Shown: in pieces, positions 23,900 through 32,704 of the stretch
How the letters are laid out: the number at the start of each line of letters is the position of its first letter
How positions within the stretch are numbered: the first letter of the stretch is position 1
Origin: Polynucleobacter corsicus
GTDB lineage: Bacteria > Pseudomonadota > Gammaproteobacteria > Burkholderiales > Burkholderiaceae
DNA: 64,000 bases
Assembly: GCF_018688255.1 (NCBI RefSeq)
Contig: NZ_CP061314.1
Coordinates: forward strand, 186,001 to 250,000
Reading direction: 5' to 3'
Notes under the pieces: model-generated
What the model was told of the DNA's origin: nothing
The model's database searches: none
Seen by the model: only the letters and a program-made list of their open reading frames with translations
Program-made: the position numbers and the translations under genes

Positions 23900-24643
23900 A
23901 TGCGCTGGCTTTCTTACTTTCTGAAGTGTTTGCTGGGTGGCTTTGTTGCTATGCAAATGTACTTTGTCATTCAGATTGGATTATGGGCAACGCTTGATCC
24001 AAGTAGTACTGCATTTCAGAGGGCTGAACGTTGGCGCCTTTGCGGCCTATCTTGGTCTTGCCCGGTGCAGTCATCTTGGGTGCCATACGACAAAATCTCT
24101 GCCAATCTCAAACGTGCTGTTTTAGTGAGTGAAGACGATATCTTCTTTCAGCATATGGGTGTCCGGGTTGAGGATATGAAAAAAGCTTGGACTAAAAACT
24201 CACAACTCAATCAACAGGGTAGTGGTAAATCTAAAAATGCTTTGCGTGGCGGTTCTACGATTACACAGCAGCTAGCAAAGAATCTATTTCTTTCATCCGA
24301 GCAGAATTATTTTCGCAAAGCGCAGGAGCTCATCATTACCGGTTTGTTGGAGGTAATACTTCCTAAGCAACGTCTTTATGAAATCTACTTAAATTCAGTG
24401 GAGTGGGGCGAGGGCATCTTTGGTATTGGCGTAGCTTCTCAGCATTATTACGGCATTAAGCCTGCATCGCTTGATCGCGAACAGGCTGCAGCTTTGGCTT
24501 CCGCTTTACCGGCGCCGAAGTGTTTCGATAAATCTCAATACTGTCGCAAGGCCAATATTCATTTCCCTACGCGGCAAGACTTTATTCTGGAAAATATGGA
24601 CAGGGTTGCTTTAGCACCCACTCAGAAACCAAAAGCGCGCTAG
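23900..24643 (+). CDS. mtgA: Monofunctional peptidoglycan glycosyltransferase
   Basis: Polymerises lipid II into glycan strands without transpeptidation. The 247-residue GT51 protein has an N-terminal membrane anchor (FLKCLLGGFVAMQMYFVIQI), the first catalytic motif VSEDDIFFQHMGV with the active glutamate, the second motif GGSTITQQLAKNLFLSSEQNYFRKAQELIIT with RKAQE, and then LNSVEWGEGIFGIGVASQHYYG. It converges on pyrF with two bases between the stops. It links functionally with UppP, Mpl and AmpD in this window. Confidence 0.95.
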   Translation: MRWLSYFLKCLLGGFVAMQMYFVIQIGLWATLDPSSTAFQRAERWRLCGLSWSCPVQSSWVPYDKISANLKRAVLVSEDDIFFQHMGVRVEDMKKAWTKNSQLNQQGSGKSKNALRGGSTITQQLAKNLFLSSEQNYFRKAQELIITGLLEVILPKQRLYEIYLNSVEWGEGIFGIGVASQHYYGIKPASLDREQAAALASALPAPKCFDKSQYCRKANIHFPTRQDFILENMDRVALAPTQKPKAR

Positions 24644-24645
24644 TG

Positions 24646-25491
24646 TTACTTGGTGCTTGCGGTTCTTAGCGCATCTCTCGTTGCGATGGCGATTTCCCTA
24701 GCTGCCTTGGCAAAATCATTTCCTGAGCTTGCATACAAGATTGCTCTAGAGGAGTTGATCATCATGCCTACGCCAGGTTGATTGGGTATACCGCCAGCCT
24801 TAACAGTGGCATCGATATCGCCACCTTGAGCGCCAATGCCGGGGATGAGTAAAGGCATATCACCCACAATCGCTCGCACCTGAGCAATTTCCTCGGGGAA
24901 GGTTGCGCCAACCACGAGGCTGATTTGTCCTGAGGTATTCCATTGTTTTGCAGCGAGTTTGGCTACATGCAGGTAAAGGGGTTCACCATCAGGCGACACA
25001 TTTAAGAACTGAAGGTCGGAGCCCCCAGGGTTTGAGGTGCGACATAAAACAATCACACCCTTACCGGCGTGCTTTAGGTAGGGCTCGATCGTGTCAAAGC
25101 CCATGTAAGGGTTCACGGTAACGGCATCCGCACCATAACGCTCAAAGGCTTCTAGGGCGTAGTGGTCAGCCGTACTACCGATGTCGCCACGCTTGGAGTC
25201 CAAGATGACGGGGATGTGGGGGTATTTATCTTTAAGGTAGCGAGTCAGCTTTTCGAGTTGAGCTTCGGCTCTTTGGGAGGCAAAGTAAGCGAACTGGGGC
25301 TTAAAGGAGCAGGCGGTATCCGCAGTGGCATCAGCGATCTCGCGGCAGAACTCAAAAATCCCCTCAGGCTTACCCTGAAATACAGCCGGCAAACGCTTGG
25401 GATCTGGATCAAAGCCCACACACAACATACTGCCTTGGGAAGCCCACGCGGACTGTAGTTGTTGGGTAAAGGTATTTGAGCTAGAGTTCAT
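24646..25491 (-). CDS. pyrF: Orotidine 5'-phosphate decarboxylase
   Basis: Final step of UMP synthesis. The 281-residue protein is the longer type: MLCVGFDPDPKRLPAVF near the N-terminus, then VILDSKRGDIGSTADHYALEAFERYGADAVTVNPYMG, which contains the D-x-K-x2-D-I catalytic set, and the phosphate site LLIPGIGAQGGD with MMINSSRAILYAS. The start at 25491 (MNSSSNTFTQQLQ) fits the family better than the open frame upstream. It diverges from corA. Confidence 0.95.
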   Translation of the reverse strand: MNSSSNTFTQQLQSAWASQGSMLCVGFDPDPKRLPAVFQGKPEGIFEFCREIADATADTACSFKPQFAYFASQRAEAQLEKLTRYLKDKYPHIPVILDSKRGDIGSTADHYALEAFERYGADAVTVNPYMGFDTIEPYLKHAGKGVIVLCRTSNPGGSDLQFLNVSPDGEPLYLHVAKLAAKQWNTSGQISLVVGATFPEEIAQVRAIVGDMPLLIPGIGAQGGDIDATVKAGGIPNQPGVGMMINSSRAILYASSGNDFAKAAREIAIATRDALRTASTK

Positions 25492-25564
25492 TGGGATTAA
25501 GCTTATTTTAGTCAAACTGTTATATCCATAGGATAAACTAGCGACCATTCCTTAGGAGTTCACC

Positions 25565-26536
25565 ATGATCAATTTGTTCGTCCTGCAAAATGGCCGCCTC
25601 TCTCAAGAGCAAGTGGAAGATCGCAATGAATTGTTGCAATACTCCAACCCTATCTGGATCGACGTAGTTGACCCTGAAGAGGAAGAACTCCTGTGGATTA
25701 AAGAGGCTTTTGGCGTTCTTTTGCCTGAATTGGATGATTTGGGTGACTTAGAGGCTTCTGCGCGGTATTTCGAGGCAGATGACGGCCACCTCCATATTCG
25801 GACTGATTTCTTATTGGACGAAGAAGAAACTTCTCGCAACGTACGAGTTGCTTTTGTGATGACCAAGCAAGTCTTGTTCTCCATTCATGACGAAGATTTA
25901 CCGGTATTCCGCTTGGTGCGTTTGCGTGCCCGTTTGCGTCCAGGTTCAGTCAGTAATGCGAAAGACGTTTTACTTGACCTGTACTCCACTGATGCTGAGT
26001 ATTCTGCGGATGCTTTGGAAGAGGTTTATGAAAATCTCGAGCTAGCAGGTAAGCGCGTGTTGCAAGATGACATCACCGATAACGATGCGGAAGAGGTACT
26101 TGAAACTATTGCCAAGGAAGAGGATACGAACGGGCGTATTCGTCGTAATGTGATGGATACCCGCCGTGCATTGTCTTTCTTAATGCGCAGCAAATTATTG
26201 TCTGATGAGCAGCAGGAAGAGGCACGTCAGATTTTGCGAGATATTGATTCACTAGAAAACCATACTGCCTTCTTATTCGATAAGATTAACTTCTTGATGG
26301 ATGCGACGGTTGGTTTTATTAATTTGAACCAAAGTAAGATCATCAAGATCTTCTCGGTGGTATCAGTTGCCTTAATGCCGCCAACTTTGTTAGCGAGTGT
26401 GTGGGGAATGAACTTCCGTTATATGCCCGAACTAGAGCAGACCTGGGGTTATCCAGTTGCCATTATTTCTATGGTGATTTCAGCGATGATTCCATTGGGC
26501 TACTTCCGCCACAAGGGCTGGCTGAGCTCACGCTAA
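25565..26536 (+). CDS. corA: CorA magnesium/cobalt transporter
   Basis: A 323-residue divalent cation channel. The long acidic and helical cytoplasmic part (residues 1-260) is followed by two C-terminal membrane helices with the signature VWGMNFRYMPE (GMN selectivity filter) between them. LVRLRARLRPGS and SLENHTAFLFDKINFLMDATVGFINLNQSKIIKIF are typical family stretches. A good AGGAG lies before ATG 25565. Its own transcript is likely, since neighbours on both sides are on the other strand. Confidence 0.93.
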   Translation: MINLFVLQNGRLSQEQVEDRNELLQYSNPIWIDVVDPEEEELLWIKEAFGVLLPELDDLGDLEASARYFEADDGHLHIRTDFLLDEEETSRNVRVAFVMTKQVLFSIHDEDLPVFRLVRLRARLRPGSVSNAKDVLLDLYSTDAEYSADALEEVYENLELAGKRVLQDDITDNDAEEVLETIAKEEDTNGRIRRNVMDTRRALSFLMRSKLLSDEQQEEARQILRDIDSLENHTAFLFDKINFLMDATVGFINLNQSKIIKIFSVVSVALMPPTLLASVWGMNFRYMPELEQTWGYPVAIISMVISAMIPLGYFRHKGWLSSR

Positions 26537-26554
26537 TTTTGTAGTGCTACCTTG

Positions 26555-27079
26555 TTAGGCGTTTTTTGGTTTAAGTAACTCCAAAAATTGAGAGAGTGCA
26601 AAATCACACGCTTGTTCTCTCACTACCTGACGATCACCGTTGAAGAGTTTGGTCAGGGTGACAGTATTAACAAGATCATGCCCAATATTTTCTTTAATCG
26701 CCCAGCCAAAGCAGATGGTACCAACTGGCTTTTCTATTGAACCACCTGTTGGACCAGCGATACCAGTAATGGAGATGGCTGCATTGACATTGGCATTGCG
26801 TAGCGCTCCCTCAGCCATCGCTTTGGCAACTGGTTCGCTGACTGCGCCAAAAGATTCAAGGATTTCCACTGGAACATCTAAACATTCAGATTTTGCGGCA
26901 TTGCTATAGGTGATATAGCCGCGCTCAAGCCAATCACTTGAGCCTGCTAAGTCTGTCAGTGTCGCGCAGACAAGGCCGCCAGTGCAGGATTCGGCCAAAG
27001 CGATTCTCCAACCTCGGCTTATTAGAGCTAGGGCAACTGCTCTCGCCAGTTCATGCTGAGGATCGTTATTATTTTTCAT
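26555..27079 (-). CDS. pncC: Nicotinamide-nucleotide amidohydrolase (CinA C-terminal domain)
   Basis: Deamidates NMN to nicotinate mononucleotide for NAD recycling. The 174-residue protein is a stand-alone CinA C-terminal domain: GWRIALAESCTGGLVCATLTDLAGSS holds the catalytic serine, YSNAAKSECLDV the lysine and tyrosine, and SITGIAGPTGGSIEKPVGTICFGWA the conserved loop. It starts inside the pgpA stop with a four-base ATGA overlap, forming a tight thiL-pgpA-pncC operon. Confidence 0.93.
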   Translation of the reverse strand: MKNNNDPQHELARAVALALISRGWRIALAESCTGGLVCATLTDLAGSSDWLERGYITYSNAAKSECLDVPVEILESFGAVSEPVAKAMAEGALRNANVNAAISITGIAGPTGGSIEKPVGTICFGWAIKENIGHDLVNTVTLTKLFNGDRQVVREQACDFALSQFLELLKPKNA

Positions 27080-27657
27080 GAGAGATAGCCCAACCCAATT
27101 TGTATAAGCGCTATTGTGAGAAGCGTAAAAAATGCTGCAGCAAGATCATCTGCAATGATTCCAAAACCACGCCACAACACCACGGTAAAGCTCGATGGAG
27201 AAGAAGGATCACTATCCTCTAAATGTTTAAAGTGCCGATCGATCATTCCGATCGGACCGGGTTTTACGGCATCAAAGAATCGAAATAGTGCAAATACCAA
27301 AATCTGTATCCATAAGTTTGCTGGCATGATAAATATCAATACAAGCCAGAAAGCGACCACTTCATCAAGCACAATGCCACCAAAATCTTTTTTCCCTAAC
27401 TCTTCACTGACTTGCCCACAAATCCAACAACCCAGAACAATGCTTAGGCCAATGATCCACCACCACGTTACAGTTGATAGAAAGTAATCACCCAATAAGA
27501 AAATAGCCCAAGCCCACAGTGTTCCTGAAGTGCCAGGTGCAAATGGCGCTAAACCACTACCAAGTCCAAACGCTAGGGCGCGACTAGGCTTAGCAAACAC
27601 CCACTTGAAGCTGGGGGTCAATGTGGAGGTGTCTGGTGAATTGGTTTGGGTATTCAT
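27076..27657 (-). CDS. pgpA: Phosphatidylglycerophosphatase A
   Basis: Dephosphorylates phosphatidylglycerol phosphate in the inner membrane. The 193-residue protein has the family features FGLGSGLAPFAPGTSGTLWAWAIFLLG, DFGGIVLDEVVAFWLVLIFIMP (acidic catalytic residues), FRFFDAVKPGPIGMIDR and GFGIIADDLAAAFFTLL, with three to four membrane segments. It overlaps thiL and pncC by four bases each. Confidence 0.95.
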   Translation of the reverse strand: MNTQTNSPDTSTLTPSFKWVFAKPSRALAFGLGSGLAPFAPGTSGTLWAWAIFLLGDYFLSTVTWWWIIGLSIVLGCWICGQVSEELGKKDFGGIVLDEVVAFWLVLIFIMPANLWIQILVFALFRFFDAVKPGPIGMIDRHFKHLEDSDPSSPSSFTVVLWRGFGIIADDLAAAFFTLLTIALIQIGLGYLS

Positions 27658-28676
27658 GCGAAGTGATTAAAAGATTTCAGCAGTAAACCTGCTTGCTGAG
27701 AATTTACTTCTTTTCCATCGTTATCGATGATGTGTATCTCGGGTGCTGAGTGCTGCATGGATTTGACACTGCCAATTTGAGTGAGTGGAAGATGCAGCTC
27801 GTTACTGATTTTGATGATCGTATCTCTTGCACTGCTTGCCGCAGTAAAGCACAGATCGTAATCATCTCCGCCACTCGCTGCATATTGATTCTGAATAGTG
27901 GGCGACTGTTTGCGTAGCGTTGTAGATTTAGGTATACGCTCTAAAAAGATTTCTGCATCTTTATTTGATTGCCTGAGGATATGCCTCAGATCACCCAATA
28001 GACCATCGGAGACATCTAAAGCAGAATTGGCAATACCTCTTAAAGCAATGCCCAATTGGACTCTAGGAATGGGTTGATGCATGCGTACTGCAATCGCTTC
28101 CAAATCCCCGCTTTCTAATTCAAGTTCATGACGCAGTGCAGCAAGAGCAAGTCGGGCATCACCAAGGGCTCCTGAAACCCAAATGTCATCACCCTCTAAT
28201 GCCCCAGACCTACGAATGGCTTTGTCTTTTGGAATACTGCCAAAAGCAGTGATGCAAATATTGAGTGGACCGGCGGTAGTATCGCCACCAATGAGGGGGC
28301 AAGAAAATTGATTGGCGATTGCAAATAAACCTTTACTAAAGGCTTCTAACCAAGCTGAATTCGCCTCCGGTAGTGCCAGTGCGAGTGTGAAACCGAGTGG
28401 CCTAGCACCCATTGCTGCTAGGTCTGAGAGGTTGACTGCTAACGCTTTCCAGCCTAGCCACTCTGGATTGGCATCTGCAAAAAAGTGTCGTCCAGATACC
28501 AACATGTCGCTGGTAATGGCAAGCTCCTCAGCAGGGTCGGTTTTTAGTAGGGCGCAATCATCACCAATTCCCAGCTTTACTGAGCCAGGCTTATTGGCAA
28601 GCATGAGTTCTGACTGCGTTTGAAAGAAACGCTGAATCAGATCAAATTCGCCAAGCGAGGGGGTTTGAGATTGCAT
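27654..28676 (-). CDS. thiL: Thiamine-monophosphate kinase
   Basis: Makes thiamine pyrophosphate from thiamine monophosphate. The 340-residue PurM-like enzyme shows LGIGDDCALLK, SDMLVSGRHFFADANPEWLGWKALAVNLSDLAAMGARPLG, IGGDTTAGPLNICITAFG, ALDVSDGLLGDLRHIL and SGGDDYDLCFTA, all canonical ThiL motifs for magnesium and ATP binding. It is the first gene of the thiL-pgpA-pncC set and diverges from maeB by about 70 bases. Confidence 0.95.
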   Translation of the reverse strand: MQSQTPSLGEFDLIQRFFQTQSELMLANKPGSVKLGIGDDCALLKTDPAEELAITSDMLVSGRHFFADANPEWLGWKALAVNLSDLAAMGARPLGFTLALALPEANSAWLEAFSKGLFAIANQFSCPLIGGDTTAGPLNICITAFGSIPKDKAIRRSGALEGDDIWVSGALGDARLALAALRHELELESGDLEAIAVRMHQPIPRVQLGIALRGIANSALDVSDGLLGDLRHILRQSNKDAEIFLERIPKSTTLRKQSPTIQNQYAASGGDDYDLCFTAASSARDTIIKISNELHLPLTQIGSVKSMQHSAPEIHIIDNDGKEVNSQQAGLLLKSFNHFA

Positions 28677-28747
28677 GCCCTATTTTATGGCTCTTGGGAC
28701 TCTTCCATCTGAGAGGAATAGAATTAGAGCTTAAATACGTCTGATTG

Positions 28748-31087
28748 ATGAGTGAACTGATGAGCAAACCAAGCAATAGCAGTAAAGAACAGCAAATAGC
28801 AGATTTAAGGGCAGCAGCTCTTCACTACCATGAGTTCCCAACCCCAGGCAAGATTGAAATTGCCCCAACGAAGCAGTTAACCAATCAGCGTGACTTAGCC
28901 CTGGCCTACACGCCTGGCGTTGCTGCGCCGTGCGAGGAGATTGTTAAAGATCCCGCCAATGCTTTCAAATACACAGCTCGAGGTAATTTAGTCGGCGTGA
29001 TCACCAACGGTACGGCAGTATTGGGCCTCGGAAATATTGGACCATTGGCTAGTAAGCCAGTGATGGAAGGTAAAGCAGTTCTCTTTAAGAAATTTGCTGG
29101 CATTGATGTTTTTGATATTGAAATTAATGAAAACGATCCAGATAAATTAGTTGAAATCATTGCAGCCCTCGAACCCACCTTTGGTGGTATTAATTTAGAA
29201 GACATCAAAGCACCAGATTGTTTTATCGTCGAGCGCAAGTTGCAAGCGCGTATGAAGATTCCGGTCTTTCATGATGACCAACATGGAACTGCGATTGTGG
29301 TTGCTGCTGCGATTCTGAATGGCTTAAAAGTAGTCGGTAAAGATGTTGCTAATGTGAAATTAGTCACCTCTGGTGCTGGCGCTGCTGCATTAGCTTGTTT
29401 GGATTTATTGGTTGACCTTGGAATCCCACGTAAGAATATTTGGGTTACTGACTTAGTTGGTGTTGCATACAAAGGTCGTCAAGAATTAATGGATCCTGAG
29501 AAGGAGCCGTTCTGCCAAGAAACTGATTTGCGTACCTTGGATCAGGTGATTGAAGGCGCTGATATTTTTCTAGGCCTCTCAGCTGGCGGTGTTCTGAAGC
29601 AATCGATGGTGAAGAAGATGGCTGATAAGCCATTGATCTATGCCCTGGCAAATCCAACTCCTGAGATTCTGCCTGAGGAGGTCAAGGAAGTTCGTCCTGA
29701 TGCGGTAATGGCAACGGGTCGTACTGACTATCCAAACCAAGTGAATAACGTGTTGTGCTTTCCATTTATCTTCCGTGGTGCATTAGACGTTGGTGCTACG
29801 ACCATCACACGTGGCATGGAAGTCGCAGCGGTAAAGGCTGTGGCGGAGTTGGCGCGAGCAGAGCAGAGCGAAATAGTGACCTCGGTATACGGCATTGAGA
29901 ACTTGTCTTTTGGTCCGGAGTATCTAATTCCGAAACCGTTTGATCCGCGTTTGATTACCGTCATCGCGCCTGCTGTTGCTAAAGCAGCAATGGAGGACGG
30001 CGTGGCGCTACGTCCAATTAAAGACTTCGATGCTTACCGCAATCAGTTGCAACAATTTGTGTACCACTCCGGTACTTTGATGAAACCATTGTTTAGTATT
30101 GCCAAACGAGTACCGGCCGCACAAAAGCGCATCGTGTTTGCCGAAGGTGAAGATGAGCGTGTATTGCGTGCAGTACAAATCATTGTCGATGAGCATTTGG
30201 CTACACCAATTTTGATTGGTCGCCCTGCGGTAATCGAGCATCGCATTGACAAGTTCGGATTACGCATTAAAGCGGGTGAAGACTTTGATATCGTAAACCC
30301 AGAGAACGACCCACGCTTCCGTGATTTCTGGCAAACCTATTTAGATTTGACTGAGCGTAAAGGCGTCACTGAATCTTTTGCCAAGTTAGAAATGCGTCGC
30401 CGCAATAGCTTGATCGGATCCATCATGATTAGCAAAGGTATGGCTGATGGCATGATCTGCGGAACCGTTGGCAACTTAGCAACCCATTTGAAGTACATCG
30501 ATGAGGTAGTGGGTCAAGAGCCGGGCGCTAATGTTTATGGCGCGATGTCTGGATTAATTTTGCCTGGTCGCCAAGTGTTCTTGGTAGATACCCATGTGAA
30601 TATCGATCCAACAGCAGAGCAATTAGCTGAGCTCACACTGATGGCTGCAAACGAAATGCGTAAATTGGGTATAGCACCTAAGGTGGCACTCTTGTCTCAT
30701 TCTAATTTCGGCTCTAGTAGCGCCCCATCCGCAGTCAAAATGCGTGACGTACTGGCTTTGATTCAAAAAGCAGATCCCGCTCTTGAGGTGGATGGTGAAA
30801 TGCACGGTGATAGCGCTTTGGATGAAACCATTCGCGCTGGTGCGGTTACTTCATCACCATTAAAAGGCGATGCTAATTTGTTGGTTCTGCCAAATATTGA
30901 TGCTGCCAACATTTCTTACAACTTATTGAAGACCGCTGCGGGTAACGGTATTGCAATCGGACCATTACTCTTGGGGGTTGCTAAGCCAATTCATATTTTG
31001 ACGCCAGCAGCTACAGTGCGTCGTATCGTCAATGTGACGACTTTGGCGGTAGTTGAGGCAGCAAGCAACGCTAGGGGGAAAGCCTAA
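28748..31087 (+). CDS. maeB: NADP-dependent malic enzyme with C-terminal phosphotransacetylase-like domain
   Basis: Oxidatively decarboxylates malate to pyruvate, making NADPH. Residues 1-430 are the malic enzyme: LALAYTPGVAAPCEEI, LGLGNIGPLASKPVMEGKAVLFK, FHDDQHGTAIVVAAA and TSGAGAAALACLDLL (nucleotide fold). Residues 450-779 are the PTA-like domain (KRIVFAEGEDERVLRAVQIIV, GTVGNLATHLKYI, VNIDPTAEQLAELTLMAA, LLGVAKPIHIL) that in this family regulates rather than forms acetyl phosphate. ATG at 28748 is chosen; a TTG codon lies just upstream and another in-frame ATG at 28760. Its stop codon forms part of the terminator stem. Confidence 0.95.
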   Translation: MSELMSKPSNSSKEQQIADLRAAALHYHEFPTPGKIEIAPTKQLTNQRDLALAYTPGVAAPCEEIVKDPANAFKYTARGNLVGVITNGTAVLGLGNIGPLASKPVMEGKAVLFKKFAGIDVFDIEINENDPDKLVEIIAALEPTFGGINLEDIKAPDCFIVERKLQARMKIPVFHDDQHGTAIVVAAAILNGLKVVGKDVANVKLVTSGAGAAALACLDLLVDLGIPRKNIWVTDLVGVAYKGRQELMDPEKEPFCQETDLRTLDQVIEGADIFLGLSAGGVLKQSMVKKMADKPLIYALANPTPEILPEEVKEVRPDAVMATGRTDYPNQVNNVLCFPFIFRGALDVGATTITRGMEVAAVKAVAELARAEQSEIVTSVYGIENLSFGPEYLIPKPFDPRLITVIAPAVAKAAMEDGVALRPIKDFDAYRNQLQQFVYHSGTLMKPLFSIAKRVPAAQKRIVFAEGEDERVLRAVQIIVDEHLATPILIGRPAVIEHRIDKFGLRIKAGEDFDIVNPENDPRFRDFWQTYLDLTERKGVTESFAKLEMRRRNSLIGSIMISKGMADGMICGTVGNLATHLKYIDEVVGQEPGANVYGAMSGLILPGRQVFLVDTHVNIDPTAEQLAELTLMAANEMRKLGIAPKVALLSHSNFGSSSAPSAVKMRDVLALIQKADPALEVDGEMHGDSALDETIRAGAVTSSPLKGDANLLVLPNIDAANISYNLLKTAAGNGIAIGPLLLGVAKPIHILTPAATVRRIVNVTTLAVVEAASNARGKA

Positions 31088-31110
31088 GCCCTAGGGTTAG
31101 GCTTTTATTT
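31081..31110 (+). terminator. Terminator of maeB
   Basis: AGCCTAA (31081-31087, including the stop codon) pairs with TTAGGCT (31097-31103), with CCC/GGG inside, followed by TTTATTT. It is directly adjacent to a second, larger inverted repeat. Confidence 0.75.
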
Positions 31111-31140
31111 ATGTTAGTTGGTATTAACTAACATAAATAA
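31105..31140. repeat. Perfect 15-bp inverted repeat with six-base loop
   Basis: TTATTTATGTTAGTT (31105-31119) and AACTAACATAAATAA (31126-31140) are exact reverse complements around GGTATT. It shares its first bases with the T tract of the maeB terminator. It is AT-rich with no T run after it, so it is not a standard terminator; it could be an operator, a cruciform or a second transcription barrier before the barstar-like gene. Confidence 0.9.
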
Positions 31141-31142
31141 TT

Positions 31143-31169
31143 TTTATATAAATCAATGGTTTATATAAA
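31143..31169. repeat. Twin palindromes TTTATATAAA upstream of the barstar-like gene
   Basis: The self-complementary TTTATATAAA occurs at 31143-31152 and again at 31160-31169, 17 bases apart start to start. Together they could fold as one stem or form two operator half-sites. They lie 18 bases upstream of the -35 candidate for the next gene. Confidence 0.6.
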
Positions 31170-31186
31170 ATGCACTGTAATTGGGC

Positions 31187-31215
31187 TTGATTTGATGGCG
31201 TGTTAAGGGTAACCT
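31187..31215 (+). promoter_or_regulatory. Promoter candidate for the barstar-like gene
   Basis: TTGATT (31187-31192), 17 bases, TAACCT (31210-31215). Transcription would start near 31222, about four bases before ATG 31226. AAGGG at 31205-31209 is too far from the ATG to serve as ribosome site. Confidence 0.4.
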
Positions 31216-31225
31216 AGCATCCATC

Positions 31226-31846
31226 ATGAATAATCGCTCTGAAAACGGCACTACAGTAGGCTTCGACGAACACAGTCGGGCTGAAAGTTGGGATAGCAAC
31301 GATCGACTAGAAACCGAGTCATCTGCTGCCAATATCTATGCCGAGGGCGGTTTATCTCGTTTACAAACCTATGCAGCAAATCAAGTTTCGGGGAAAAAAG
31401 TGACAGCTTCTTGGCGTGCCGCTTTGGCCGTTCGCGATGCCGGACCGCCGGCAATGTTGCGCAGTGTGCGCCCTAATATCGTGCAATCTATTCGTGCTTT
31501 TCGTACTCCTGACCTTCAGGAGGCAGCCACTGAACTTGGCCAGCATTTCATTTACGCCAATTGTGCAAATGCGATGACTAAAGGTGAAGTTTTAGAGGCA
31601 ATTGCGATTGCTTACACCTTCACTAAGCAACAAGCTAAGAATTTCGATCCTTTATTGGATGCTTTGACCACTACTGTTGATAAGTCAGGCCCCCAGCCAG
31701 GCTTCGTAGTGGTGCTCGAAGGCTTGCCTTGTACTCAGAAGTTTGACAAAGAAGCTCGCGAGACCCTGCTTGATGTGTTCCGTGATGCCGTGGACTTCTG
31801 GTCCGAGCGCCGCACACCGTATCGCGTGTTCTACTCTTTTGCCTAA
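31226..31846 (+). CDS. Barstar-family protein with N-terminal extension
   Basis: A 206-residue protein. The last 100 residues or so resemble the barnase-inhibitor (barstar) fold: FIYANCANAMTKGEVLEAIAIAYTF, KNFDPLLDALTTTVDKSG, FVVVLEGLPC and a closing DVFRDAVDFWSERRTPYRVFYSF. Barstar blocks the RNase barnase by covering its active site. The first 95 residues are polar and of no family I recognise (DEHSRAESWDSND, SRLQTYAANQVSGKKVTASWRAAL). No RNase toxin gene is next to it: maeB is upstream and rsmE converges downstream. Its role in the absence of a barnase is unknown; it could guard against foreign RNases or bind another partner. Confidence 0.75.
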   Translation: MNNRSENGTTVGFDEHSRAESWDSNDRLETESSAANIYAEGGLSRLQTYAANQVSGKKVTASWRAALAVRDAGPPAMLRSVRPNIVQSIRAFRTPDLQEAATELGQHFIYANCANAMTKGEVLEAIAIAYTFTKQQAKNFDPLLDALTTTVDKSGPQPGFVVVLEGLPCTQKFDKEARETLLDVFRDAVDFWSERRTPYRVFYSFA

Positions 31847-31889
31847 TCACTCGTTTTAACGAGAGAAGCAGTAAGACAGTAAAACAATA

Positions 31890-31916
31890 AAAATCGCCAC
31901 TATTTGAGGCGATTTT
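31890..31916. terminator. Bidirectional terminator between barstar-like gene and rsmE
   Basis: AAAATCGCC (31890-31898), nine-base loop, GGCGATTTT (31908-31916). With A run before and T run after the stem, it can act in both directions for the two converging genes; it includes the rsmE stop codon. Confidence 0.75.
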
Positions 31917-32661
31917 GCATTTCTGGGTCCCAAATGCTGTGAACAGCAGTAATTGCCACAATTCCAGCAGTCTCGGTTCTCAATACACGATCTCCTAGAG
32001 AAACTAGTTGATAACCCGCTGCTTGAGCTTGCGCCTCCTCTTCTGGGGAGTGCCCACCTTCCGGCCCAATCATCAAAATAACATCCTGCGGCAAGCTATC
32101 AAGCAAAACGGAATACAGGCTTTTATCGGTATCAGGACTTAAAAGTAGTTTAAGTTTGGCTTTTTGTGGCTTCTGTAGATAACTTGCAAAACTTTGTACG
32201 GGTTCTACAGTAGCTAAGACAGTACGATCACATTGCTCGCAGGCCGCCTGAACAATACCCTCCCAGTGGAGAAGGCGTTTTTGAGCGCGTTCAGCGTCAC
32301 TCGAGCGAGTTAATTTGATCACTGAGCGCTCGCATTGCAAGGGTGTAATGACCTGAGCGCCAGTCTCTATGGCCTTCTCAACCACCCAGTCCATCTTGTC
32401 GCCTCCAGCCAGACCTTGCGCCAAGGTAATGGCATAAGGGCTCTCACGATGCGTGTCTTGGCGAATATCACTTAGCTCGGCTTCCCCTGATTTATTGGTG
32501 AGTGAGATCAACTTGGCCTGGGCAACTTGGCCTTTTCCATCGAAGATGGGGAAAAATTCACCGACTTGGATGCGGCGCACGCGCAAGTGATGGGCGAGCT
32601 CAGGGGTGAGGGTATTTGGCTTTTGGTTTTCCCATGGGCCGGGAAGATAAAATTGAGGCAT
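31900..32661 (-). CDS. rsmE: 16S rRNA (uracil-1498-N3)-methyltransferase
   Basis: Methylates N3 of U1498 in 16S rRNA. The 253-residue SPOUT enzyme has an N-terminal PUA-like domain (LTPELAHHLRVRRIQVGEFFPIFDGKG) and the knotted SAM domain with QGLAGGDKMDWVVEKAIETGAQVITPLQCERSVIKL, LLLSPD, VILMIGPEGGHSPEEEAQAQAAGYQLVSLGDRVLRTETAGIVAI. These are diagnostic. It diverges from tkt by 43 bases. Confidence 0.95.
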   Translation of the reverse strand: MPQFYLPGPWENQKPNTLTPELAHHLRVRRIQVGEFFPIFDGKGQVAQAKLISLTNKSGEAELSDIRQDTHRESPYAITLAQGLAGGDKMDWVVEKAIETGAQVITPLQCERSVIKLTRSSDAERAQKRLLHWEGIVQAACEQCDRTVLATVEPVQSFASYLQKPQKAKLKLLLSPDTDKSLYSVLLDSLPQDVILMIGPEGGHSPEEEAQAQAAGYQLVSLGDRVLRTETAGIVAITAVHSIWDPEMQNRLK

Positions 32662-32704
32662 TACCGAAATATAGCTAATTAATTTTCTCGAGACCTAATT
32701 TACG

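Noticed and set aside
28748..31087. MaeB-PTA two-domain protein as a novel fusion
   Set aside because: This domain pairing is the standard architecture of bacterial MaeB.
31850..31863. Hairpin CTCGTT/AACGAG after the barstar-like gene as terminator
   Set aside because: Two-base loop and no T tract; the stronger stem at 31890-31916 is the better terminator.
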